Part shown: positions 1 through 7,369 of the stretch, in pieces
Layout: each line of letters opens with the position of its first letter
Numbering within the stretch: the stretch's first letter is position 1
NCBI GenBank assembly: GCA_005879435.1
Contig: VBKX01000372.1
Location: forward strand, 1-7,691
Reading direction: 5' to 3'
Length of the DNA: 7,691 nucleotides
From: Deltaproteobacteria bacterium
GTDB taxonomy: Bacteria; Desulfobacterota; Binatia; UBA9968
Notes under the pieces: model-generated
Seen by the model: the letters and a program-made list of their open reading frames with translations, nothing else
Database searches by the model: none
Told to the model about the DNA's origin: nothing
Made by a program: the position numbers and the translations under genes

Positions 1-2
1 CC

Positions 3-452
3 ATCGGATTCTCTCGCGCCCGGGATACCAGCAACATCGTGACGACTGGATTTGGCATCGCCATAGACCTGCCGCTCTTCGACCGCAACCAGGGAGCGAT
101 TGCTTCGGAAAGCGCGACGAGGGCCAAGCTTTTCGACGAATATGTCGCTCGCGTATTCGAAGCGCGCAGCGAAGTGGCGCGCATACTCGCAAATATGGAT
201 TCGTTACAGCACGAGAGGGACGTTGCCGAAAAGTCGATCCCGACGATGCAAAACGTGGTCGAGTCCTATCGTGCCGCCCTGTTGCAGGGTAATGCCGATG
301 TCTTGACCTATTACAACTCCAGAGCCGAGTTGACCGCCAAACAGTTGGAGCTCGTCGATCTCAAGCATCAGCTCGATGATCTGCGCGTCGGCCTCGAAGT
401 CGCGGCAGGGCGCTATCTCGGGCCGGCAGGAGAGAAGGGAGCGATCCCGTGA
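3..452 (+). CDS. TolC-family outer-membrane efflux protein, C-terminal part (5' truncated by window edge)
   Basis: The frame is open from the first bases, so the true start lies upstream; the GTG at 39 is only an internal valine codon. About 149 C-terminal residues are present, roughly a third of a usual 400-480 residue family member. The visible motif GFGIAIDLPLFDRNQGAIA is the typical end-of-strand, start-of-helix signature of the second repeat in TolC/CzcC-type outer-membrane factors. It is followed by about 90 residues rich in Ala, Glu, Leu, Gln and Arg that read as long coiled-coil helices, and a closing AAGRYL stretch common at the end of this family. The protein would form the trimeric outer-membrane and periplasmic exit duct of the pump encoded just downstream. 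Its TGA overlaps the GTG of the adaptor gene (GTGA, 449-452), which supports one operon and translational coupling. Family assignment is strong; the substrate is unknown. Confidence 0.9.
   Translation: MGFSRARDTSNIVTTGFGIAIDLPLFDRNQGAIASESATRAKLFDEYVARVFEARSEVARILANMDSLQHERDVAEKSIPTMQNVVESYRAALLQGNADVLTYYNSRAELTAKQLELVDLKHQLDDLRVGLEVAAGRYLGPAGEKGAIP
436..441 (+). promoter_or_regulatory. Ribosome binding site of the adaptor gene
   Basis: AGGGAG lies 7 bases before the GTG at 449, inside the end of the upstream outer-membrane-factor gene. It supports the GTG as the adaptor start even though the two genes overlap. Confidence 0.65.
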
Positions 453-1549
453 AGCGAAAGTTATGGGGCGGTGTCGGCGCCGCACTCGTCACCGGGATAC
501 TCGCCGTCGGATACTTGCGGGTATCTTCGAGTGAGCAGCCAAACTCCGGTGACGAAGGTGCGACCGTCTCGACAAAATCATCGCCTGAACTTACGGCGCC
601 CGTGAAAGTTACGCCCATCCGGCAAGGAACCGTTACCGAAGAGATCACTGTTTACGGCACGGTAGTGCCGGCGGCCGGCGCCGTTCAAACCGTGTCCGTG
701 CCTTTTGAGAGCCGGGTGCGCCGCGTTCTCGTGACCGAAGCACAACGGATTTCCCAGGGAGACGCTTTGTTGGAAATCGAGCCGAGCGCCGAGGCCAAAC
801 TTCAGGCCGACCTTGCCCGCCGCGATTTCGAATCGGCGCAAAAGGCATTCGACTTTATGCAACAGCGCTTCGATTTAAAACTGGCGGCCAATGACCAGCT
901 CCTGCAGGCCAAACAAGCTCTTGAACAAGCCCGCGAGAAGCTGGAAAGTCTGCGGCGCCGAGGGCTCGAAGCCATTCGCACCGTTCATGCCGACGTGCGG
1001 GGATTGGTTTCAAAGGTTTCCGCCCAGGAAGGCGCCATCGTCCTCGCGGGTACCTCGATGGTCGAACTGGTTGCGCAAAATCGCCACGAGGTGCGCCTGG
1101 GAATCGAACCGGAAAACATCGACAAGATGAGACTTGGACAAGAGGTTTTGCTCGCTCGCGTGAACGCGTCCGGCGCCAAAACAACTTCCGGCCGAATCGG
1201 TAAAATTGCGCGCACCGCCGATGCCACGACTCGTCTCGTGCAGATCTTTGCCGAGCTGCCGGCAAACTCCAACTTCCTCTTAGGAGAATATGTATTGGGA
1301 AAAATCGCCATCGCATCCGCGCGCGGGCTGATCGTTCCTCGATCGGCAGTTCTCCCAGAAGAGGATCATTTCATTCTCTTCACCACCAAAGAAGGTCGCG
1401 CCCAAGAACACACGGTGCGCGTCGGTTTGCAGGATCGAAAAGAAATGGAAGTTATGGGCGAAGATCTCCGGCCCGGCGACCTGGTGGTGACTCTGGGAAA
1501 TTACGAGCTAAAAGACGGGATGGCCGTCAAAGTCGACGCGTCTCGATGA
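449..1549 (+). CDS. RND efflux periplasmic adaptor (membrane fusion protein, HlyD/AcrA-like)
   Basis: This 366-residue protein links the inner-membrane pump to the outer-membrane duct. Residues 5-23 form an N-terminal hydrophobic segment after MKRK; no lipobox cysteine is seen, so it is probably held by an uncleaved anchor or made with a cleaved signal. After a Ser/Thr/Glu-rich linker (25-50) come the first lipoyl half (about 80-112, VPFESRVRRVLVTEAQRISQ), an alpha-helical hairpin rich in Ala, Gln, Glu and Lys (about 113-175), the second lipoyl half (180-210, ADVRGLVSKVSAQEGAIV), a beta-barrel domain (about 213-290) and a membrane-proximal domain (295-366, with VPRSAVL and RPGDLVVTLG). This is the canonical adaptor order. 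The hairpin is fairly short, as in many AcrA/CzcB-like adaptors. The GTG start overlaps the upstream stop and has a good ribosome binding site; its own TGA overlaps the next ATG. Metal versus drug substrate cannot be decided; no His- or Met-rich metal-binding stretch is visible. Confidence 0.93.
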   Translation: MKRKLWGGVGAALVTGILAVGYLRVSSSEQPNSGDEGATVSTKSSPELTAPVKVTPIRQGTVTEEITVYGTVVPAAGAVQTVSVPFESRVRRVLVTEAQRISQGDALLEIEPSAEAKLQADLARRDFESAQKAFDFMQQRFDLKLAANDQLLQAKQALEQAREKLESLRRRGLEAIRTVHADVRGLVSKVSAQEGAIVLAGTSMVELVAQNRHEVRLGIEPENIDKMRLGQEVLLARVNASGAKTTSGRIGKIARTADATTRLVQIFAELPANSNFLLGEYVLGKIAIASARGLIVPRSAVLPEEDHFILFTTKEGRAQEHTVRVGLQDRKEMEVMGEDLRPGDLVVTLGNYELKDGMAVKVDASR

Positions 1550-4500
1550 ACTTTGCCGGCTGGATACAGAAACATCGCTCGTCGCTTTTGTTTTTAATTG
1601 CGGTGCTGATGATCGGTGGTGTGGCGGAGATCCGCAATCTGCCCGTGGCGCTCTTTCCTTACATTAGCTTTCCCAGAGTCGTCGTCAGCCTCGATGCCGG
1701 CGATCGTCCGGCCGAACGCATGGCGATCGAGGTGACCCTGCCGATCGAACAGGCGGTTCGAGCGGTTCCCGGCGTGCGCAATCTTCGCTCCACGACGAGC
1801 CGCGGCAGCGCCGAAATATCGATCAATTTTGATTGGGGCGAAGACATGGTGGCCGCCCTGTTGCAAATCGAGTCGGCGATCAACCAGGTCATGCCAAACT
1901 TGCCGCAAGGAACGACCGCCAATGTTCGGCGCATGGATCCCACCGTTTTCCCGGTGTTGGCCTACAGCCTGACCTCGGACGCGCGTTCGTTGGTCGAACT
2001 TCGCGACATTGCGTTGTACCAGCTTCGGCCTTTGCTTTCGACGATCGGCGGGGTAGCCAAGATCGAAGTTCTCGGCGGCGCTCAGAGAGAGTATCAAGCG
2101 ATCGTCAATCCGGCGCGCTTGGATTCTTACGGATTGTCTTTAAGCGACGTCGCCAAGGCGTTATCGGCGGCTAACGTGATTCAGGCGGTGGGCCGCCTGG
2201 AAGATCATTATAAGCTTTATCTCGCCATGTCCGACACGCGTCTTCTCAGCCTCGAGCAAATCCGCAACACGATCCTCCGCTCGGGTCCCGCGGGTTTGGT
2301 GCGGCTCGCAGACGTGGCGACGGTCGGCGAAGGGACGGTGCCCCAGTGGGTGCGCGTGACGGCCGACGGCCACGATGCGGTGATTTTTCAGGTGCATCAG
2401 CAGCCCGGCGGCAACACAGTGCAGATCGCCCGAGAGATCAAAACCAAGCTGGCTGAATTTCGCAAGCAGTTACCCCCGGGCGTCAACGTTGCCAACTGGT
2501 ACGATCAAAGCGAGCTGATCGTCTCCTCAGCGAGCAGCGTGCGCGATGCGATGATCGTCGGCGTTGTTTTCGCGGTGCTCATCCTTTTGCTCTTCCTGCG
2601 CAATTTGAAAGTCACGCTGATCGCGGCCATTGCCGTGCCCGGCGTGCTCGCGGCCACGGTGCTGCTGCTCTATATTTTTAACATGAGCTTCAACATGATG
2701 ACTCTCGGCGGCATGGCGGCCGCGGTGGGGCTGATCATCGACGACGCGATCGTCATGGTCGAGCATATTGTGCGACGGGTGCGCGAAGGCGCGGCGCATC
2801 CTCGCGGGCGAGTTCTTCAAGCGGCCGCGGAATTTACCAAATCGCTCGCGGGTTCCTCGGCGTCCACGATCGTCATATTCGCGCCGCTGGCGTTTCTATC
2901 CGGCGTCACCGGCGCTTTTTTCAAGGCATTATCTCTGACGATGGCGGCCAGCCTGATTATTTCCTTCGTGGTGGCTTGGTTGGCGGTTCCGCTGCTGGCG
3001 GATCATTTCCTCAATGAGAACGATGCTCGGCAGGAAGAAGGCGGGCGATTCAGCGCGCGCATCCAACGTGATTATCGGTCCACGATGCATCGGGTTCTGG
3101 CGCGTCCTTGGGTTGTCTTGTTAATTGCTGCGATTTTATTCGGCGCCGCCTTCCTCAGTTACCGAAATATTGGCTCCGGTTTTATGCCGTCGATGGATGA
3201 AGGAGGTTTTATCCTCGATTACCGTTCCGAGCCAGGGACGTCGCTCAGCGAAACCGATCGCTTGCTGCGCCAGGTCGAAAGGATTCTGCGCGCTACGTCC
3301 GAGGTGGACACCTACTCGCGGCGCACCGGTCTGCAGCTCGGCGGCGGATTGACCGAGGCCAACACGGGGGATTTTTTCGTGCGCCTCAAACCGTTTCCCC
3401 GGCGCAACATCGAGGCCGTGATGGACGAGGTGCGTCAGAAGGTGGAAGGGCAGGTTCCCGGACTGGTGATTGAGCTGGCGCAATTAATGGAGGATCTGAT
3501 CGGCGATCTGACTGCGGTTCCGCAGCCGATCGAAATCAAACTCTACTCCGATGACGGCAATCTATTGTTGAAGCTCGGACCCGCAGTCGCTAAGGTTATC
3601 GAAAAAATTCCCGGCGTAGTCGACGTCAAGAGCGGTATCGTGCTGGCGGGTGACGCCCTGGACATTCAGATCGACCGAGTCAAAGCCAGCCTGGAAGGCG
3701 TCGACCCCGATGCGATCACGCAAATGGTGTCAAATCATCTTACTGGAATCGTTACAACCCAGGTGCAGAGCGGACCGAAGATGATCGGCGTGCGGGCATG
3801 GATACCGCATAGCCTTCGAGTCACCCAACACGACGTCGAGGATCTGCGCGTGCGCGCGCCGGACGGCCACTTATTTCCGCTCAGGCGGGTCGCAAGTCTC
3901 ACAGCCGTAACCGGTCAGCCGGAAATTACCCGGGACAATCTCAAGCAAATGGTCGCCGTCACCGGCCGAATCAGCGGCCGGGACATCGGCTCGGTGATTG
4001 CTCAAGTTAAGCAGGCATTGGCTCGGCCGGGAGTCGTGCCTCAAGGGGTCTATGACGACTTGGGAGGTCTCTACGCAGAACAACAAAGCGCGTTCGCCGG
4101 TCTCATTGCCGTTTTCCTGGGAGCGGTGGCTCTGGTTTTTCTCTTGCTACTCTTCTTGTTCGAAAGTTTTCGCGTCGCCATTGCGGTGCTCGTGACGACG
4201 CTGTTTGCGCTGTCGGCGGACTTGATCGGTCTCTGGCTCACCGGCACGGAAGTGAATATATCATCGATGATGGGAATGACCATGATCGTCGGTATCGTTA
4301 CGGAAGTGGCGATTTTTTATCTCGCAGAATACGCCGATCTCAGCGCCGAGGACGATCCGCTATCTCGGCTGATCAAAGCCGGCAACAACCGCATGCGACC
4401 GATCGCCATGACGACGTTGGCTGCGATATTCGCCCTGTTGCCGCTCGCGTTGGGCATCGGCCAAGGCGCCGCCATGCAGCAACCGCTGGCGATCGCGATC

Positions 4501-4614
4501 GTCTCCGGGCTTGCGATCCAGTTTCCTTTAGTTTTGGTGGTGCTTCCAGCGCTGTTGCTACTGCTCGGCGCGGCTTCGCGATCCGGCTCGGCGAATCAGC
4601 CCGCTGACGCTTGA
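1546..4614 (+). CDS. RND-family efflux transporter permease (AcrB/CzcA superfamily)
   Basis: This 1022-residue inner-membrane pump is the proton-driven motor of the system. It has the family's duplicated plan: TM1 (about 11-28), a large periplasmic porter loop, TM2-TM6 (about 335-485), TM7 (about 522-540), a second porter loop, and TM8-TM12 (about 850-1005). TM4 carries GLIIDDAIVMVEH with D399 and D400, matching the AcrB D407/D408 pair of drug-type pumps; metal-type pumps usually have a single Asp here. R949 and T956 in NRMRPIAMTT match AcrB R971 and T978. The AcrB K940 position in TM10 is occupied by E920 (GIVTEVAIFY), with a second acidic residue, E928, further along. After TM7, FMPSMDEGG (546-554) resembles metal-type pumps more than AcrB. 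The ATG overlaps the adaptor stop (ATGA) and has no clear Shine-Dalgarno of its own, which suggests translational coupling. The RND assignment is certain; subclass and substrate are open. Confidence 0.96.
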   Translation: MNFAGWIQKHRSSLLFLIAVLMIGGVAEIRNLPVALFPYISFPRVVVSLDAGDRPAERMAIEVTLPIEQAVRAVPGVRNLRSTTSRGSAEISINFDWGEDMVAALLQIESAINQVMPNLPQGTTANVRRMDPTVFPVLAYSLTSDARSLVELRDIALYQLRPLLSTIGGVAKIEVLGGAQREYQAIVNPARLDSYGLSLSDVAKALSAANVIQAVGRLEDHYKLYLAMSDTRLLSLEQIRNTILRSGPAGLVRLADVATVGEGTVPQWVRVTADGHDAVIFQVHQQPGGNTVQIAREIKTKLAEFRKQLPPGVNVANWYDQSELIVSSASSVRDAMIVGVVFAVLILLLFLRNLKVTLIAAIAVPGVLAATVLLLYIFNMSFNMMTLGGMAAAVGLIIDDAIVMVEHIVRRVREGAAHPRGRVLQAAAEFTKSLAGSSASTIVIFAPLAFLSGVTGAFFKALSLTMAASLIISFVVAWLAVPLLADHFLNENDARQEEGGRFSARIQRDYRSTMHRVLARPWVVLLIAAILFGAAFLSYRNIGSGFMPSMDEGGFILDYRSEPGTSLSETDRLLRQVERILRATSEVDTYSRRTGLQLGGGLTEANTGDFFVRLKPFPRRNIEAVMDEVRQKVEGQVPGLVIELAQLMEDLIGDLTAVPQPIEIKLYSDDGNLLLKLGPAVAKVIEKIPGVVDVKSGIVLAGDALDIQIDRVKASLEGVDPDAITQMVSNHLTGIVTTQVQSGPKMIGVRAWIPHSLRVTQHDVEDLRVRAPDGHLFPLRRVASLTAVTGQPEITRDNLKQMVAVTGRISGRDIGSVIAQVKQALARPGVVPQGVYDDLGGLYAEQQSAFAGLIAVFLGAVALVFLLLLFLFESFRVAIAVLVTTLFALSADLIGLWLTGTEVNISSMMGMTMIVGIVTEVAIFYLAEYADLSAEDDPLSRLIKAGNNRMRPIAMTTLAAIFALLPLALGIGQGAAMQQPLAIAIVSGLAIQFPLVLVVLPALLLLLGAASRSGSANQPADA

Positions 4615-4714
4615 GATTTCTCAGAATGACCCATTGCGCAGCATTTGTATCGCGGCGTTTGTCTCGGATGATATCGCGCATGGAGTCGATAGAAGAGCGG
4701 GTCATACGATTATT

Positions 4715-4719
4715 AAGGA
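4715..4719 (+). promoter_or_regulatory. Ribosome binding site deciding the glycosyltransferase start
   Basis: AAGGA stands 7 bases before the ATG at 4727. The alternative in-frame TTG at 4634 has no comparable site and would add 31 residues of non-hydrophobic sequence before TM1, so 4727 is preferred. Confidence 0.7.
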
Positions 4720-4726
4720 TCTACGA

Positions 4727-6424
4727 ATGAGCGACCAAACTACATCGACGTGGTACTTTTTTCTTCTCGTTGGGTTATGCGGAATTTTATATTTCCCTTA
4801 TCTCGGCAATACGCCGTTTTTCGATAAAGGCGAGCCGAGAGAAGCGCTGGCGGTGCAAGATATCGTGCAGCGCGGCGAGTGGTTGTTTCCGCTCAAGCGG
4901 GCGAGCGCGATTCCATCCAAGCCGCCGCTGTTTCACTGGTCGGCGGCGGTGGTTGCCAAAGTCACAGGTAAACTGGACGAGACCACTATCCGGTTTCCGT
5001 CCGCCCTTTATGCCACGCTCGGTGTTCTCTTTGTCTATGTTCTTGGCAGAAAGTTATATGGCGGGGCAGTCGGGCTGCTTGCCGGGGCGATACTCGCCAC
5101 AACCATGATTTACAGCGATCAAGCCTTGAGCGCGCGCGTCGACATGACCCTGTGTGTTTTCGTAACCCTCAGTTTGATTGTTTTCTATGCGCTTTATCGC
5201 GGCTTTCTAACCCACTCGCTGTGGTATTTCGCGTTGTATGCGCTGGTCGGCATCGGCACGCTGGCAAAGGGCCCGCTGGGAATACTTTTGCCGGGACTGG
5301 TGATGGCGGTGTTTCTCGCCGTAAAAAGAAGATGGGATCTGGTCCTAAAGTTCGCCCTTCACCCGGGCGTGATCATAACTCTCCTCCTCGCTGTCGGATG
5401 GTACGGGCTGGCGATTACCCGGGGCGGGGAAGGATTCGTCGATCGCCAATTGCTTCAGGAAAACCTCAAACGATTTTTCGGCGGTTCCGGGCACAGCCAT
5501 CCAGTTTATTATTACTTCTCTTATCTTTTCAGCCTGGGATTGCCGTGGAGTCTTTTTTTGCCGTTCATGCTTTGGGACGTGTTTCAGCGGGGCGCACGCG
5601 GCGACGATGACCGGCTGTTTTTCAAGTCGTGGTTTCTGGTCATGTTCGTTTTCTTTTCGTTGTCGGCGGGGAAACGACCCGTCTACCTCTTGCCTTTGTA
5701 TCCGCCGCTGGCGCTATTGCTCGCGGCCTGGGTTTATCACCATGGCGTTTCAACCGGCGCACGACTGATACTCTATCACATCGTTGCCGGCATCGCCGTC
5801 TTGACCGGTGCACTACTATTGGTCATCACCATAGGCGCGATTTGGAATCATGAGCCCGGCTGGTTCTTCGGGCCGATTGCCAGTTTGCTCAAACCGAAGG
5901 ACCGCGCCAACCTGCTGGTCGTTCAAGATGCCTTGGACACGTTTGGCGCTGTATTCACCGCAGTATCATTCTTATCCGCGGTACTTTGGTTGGCGCTCGG
6001 GCGCGCGTTTTGGCTCGGCAAGATCCGTCAAGCAGCTCTACTGCTCGTATTCATCAGCGTGTCGCTTGGATTCATCAGCCGGGCCATCGTTATCCCCGTG
6101 ATCGCGGCCAGCAAAAGTTATCGCGACTTTGTCATGAACATGGAGCAGCGAATAAAGCCGGAAACGGCGGTCTATCTTTTCGGCGAATTCAACAGCGACC
6201 CCGTGGTCTTTTATCACGGCAAGGTGATCGAGCCGCTAGAGCGGCCACTCGCCGAGGTTGCAGCTAAGATCGGCGTGGGCAAAGATTACCTCATCATGCC
6301 GGAGCAGACCTGGAAAGAGATTGAACAGATCCGACCGGCCCTGACGCCGCCGCTCTTACAGAGCAAAGGCAAAGGCGCGGAAGGCGATGCGCCCTTGGTT
6401 CTCGTGCAGATCAATCTGTCTTAG
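4727..6424 (+). CDS. ArnT-like family 39 membrane glycosyltransferase (GT39/PMT superfamily)
   Basis: This 565-residue polytopic inner-membrane protein probably transfers a sugar from a polyprenyl-phosphate donor to an envelope acceptor on the periplasmic side. Family signs in order are TM1 (9-26); the first periplasmic loop with FDKGEPREA (32-40) and IPSKPPLFHW (62-71), the place of the ArnT DE-type catalytic loop; ARVDM (136-140); LAKGPLG (179-185); ENLKRFF followed by HSHPVYYY (245-263); LPWSLFLP (272-279); and KRPVYLLPLYPPLALLLA (316-333). About ten to twelve hydrophobic segments precede a soluble C-terminal domain (about 465-565) that would sit in the periplasm. The residue before KPP is Ser rather than the Glu of ArnT, pointing to a subfamily rather than true ArnT. 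A 112-base gap separates it from the RND gene, so it may be co-transcribed or have its own promoter; no convincing promoter or terminator was found there. Donor and acceptor are unknown. Confidence 0.9.
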   Translation: MSDQTTSTWYFFLLVGLCGILYFPYLGNTPFFDKGEPREALAVQDIVQRGEWLFPLKRASAIPSKPPLFHWSAAVVAKVTGKLDETTIRFPSALYATLGVLFVYVLGRKLYGGAVGLLAGAILATTMIYSDQALSARVDMTLCVFVTLSLIVFYALYRGFLTHSLWYFALYALVGIGTLAKGPLGILLPGLVMAVFLAVKRRWDLVLKFALHPGVIITLLLAVGWYGLAITRGGEGFVDRQLLQENLKRFFGGSGHSHPVYYYFSYLFSLGLPWSLFLPFMLWDVFQRGARGDDDRLFFKSWFLVMFVFFSLSAGKRPVYLLPLYPPLALLLAAWVYHHGVSTGARLILYHIVAGIAVLTGALLLVITIGAIWNHEPGWFFGPIASLLKPKDRANLLVVQDALDTFGAVFTAVSFLSAVLWLALGRAFWLGKIRQAALLLVFISVSLGFISRAIVIPVIAASKSYRDFVMNMEQRIKPETAVYLFGEFNSDPVVFYHGKVIEPLERPLAEVAAKIGVGKDYLIMPEQTWKEIEQIRPALTPPLLQSKGKGAEGDAPLVLVQINLS

Positions 6425-6429
6425 CGCTG

Positions 6430-7358
6430 CTATTTGAAAAACCCTTCCTTCTGCAGTTCTCTGAGCGCCCGCATGTCGACGAAGTCGTCATACCGGAAAG
6501 TTTTGCCCTTGGCTTCTTTGCCGATCTCGTCGAGCACGGTTTGAATGCCGCCAGGCGTCGGGAACGGGCGGGGATCAAGCACGCGGACGCTGCGTGAAAG
6601 CGCGTAGTCGATGGTTTCTACGTCGTCGGTTTTCAATGACGCGCGGATCGCTATTTTTGCATTCGTCGCGTCGGCCTGAAGCGCGCGGATCGATTCCGAC
6701 ATGCTCCTGATGAGCGCTTTCGCCATTTTTAGATTGCGGTCTAGGTGAGGCCCCATCATATGCAGTGACAGGAAAGGATATTCGATCTTGGTGTCGGCGA
6801 GATCAGTAAGGATATTGAAGCCTTCTTTTTTCGCCTTGGGCACGAAATCCGCTGCCATGATGGTTCCATCGACGGTGCCGCTCAGGATGGCAGCCATGCG
6901 CGCGCCGGAATTGCCAATCTGCAAGGTGGTCACATCCTTATCGGGGTCCAAGCCGCCGTCTTTGAGCGCTAGATTACTTTGAAAGTGTGATCCCGAACCA
7001 AACCGGCTGACCGCGATCCTTTTGCCTTTTAATTGTTTAATGCATGTGATCGACGGGGCGGTGATGTAGACGTGATTGAATCGATTGGCAATGACGGCGA
7101 CGATGCGCATGTCGGCACCGCGCATTTTCGCGAGCATAGTTTCCGAGCCTTGTGACAACGCAACATCAAAGGTGCCGGCGATCAGCGCTTGATTGAGCAG
7201 CGAACCATTTCCATCGAATAGCTGCTGATTCCTGTGCCGCTGTAGCCGAGGCGTATCCTGTCGAGAGTTTGGGCGAACAGGTTATCGGAAAATACCGAGG
7301 CAAAAAGCAATAACGCTCCAGCCCATGCCGCAACGCCGATCCCATAACGTGTGTTCAT
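6430..7358 (-). pseudogene. NMT1/THI5-like ABC transporter substrate-binding protein, frameshifted with apparent internal deletion
   Basis: The gene appears to start at the ATG ending at 7358, giving a signal peptide (MNTRYGIGVAAWAG..., hydrophobic to about residue 28, likely cut after LFA) and the mature start QTLDRIRLGYSGTGISS. That frame stops at 7182-7184 after 58 codons. The rest of the protein continues in another frame from about 7218 (FDGNGSLLNQALIAGTFDVA) to the stop at 6430, 262 codons. That part contains SRFGSGSHFQ, LQIGNSGARMAAILSG and the end RELQKEGFFK, typical of NMT1-like periplasmic binding proteins, which feed ABC importers of the SsuA/TauA type. Between GTGISS and FDGNGS, relatives usually have about 20-25 more residues (the KxxGLFEKxGLDVE region). 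The two parts total 308 residues against about 330 expected. An internal TTG at 7158 could start a signal-less 242-residue product. No permease or ATPase gene is adjacent. The ligand is unknown; an assembly error is a possible alternative. Confidence 0.75.
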
Positions 7359-7364
7359 GATTTG

Positions 7365-7369
7365 CTCCT
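7365..7369 (-). promoter_or_regulatory. Ribosome binding site of the substrate-binding protein gene
   Basis: On the minus strand AGGAG lies 6 bases before the ATG ending at 7358. It supports that ATG, with its signal peptide, as the original start despite the downstream frame break. Confidence 0.7.

Noticed and set aside
1594..2097. Open antisense frame of 167 codons inside the RND gene (and several similar antisense frames elsewhere)
   Set aside because: The translation is rich in Arg, His and Asp with no domain-like pattern, and it lies wholly over a strongly recognisable pump sequence; such frames are expected in GC-rich coding DNA.
4626..4705. Inverted repeat ATGACCC (4626-4632) / GGGTCAT (4699-4705) between the pump and glycosyltransferase genes
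   Set aside because: Only 7 bases match, 66 bases apart, with no extension; this is easily chance and no T-run follows, so it was not called a terminator or operator.
4634..4726. N-terminal extension of the glycosyltransferase from a TTG start
   Set aside because: It has no ribosome binding site and no similarity to the family's N-terminus, whereas the ATG at 4727 has AAGGA at good spacing and starts just before TM1.
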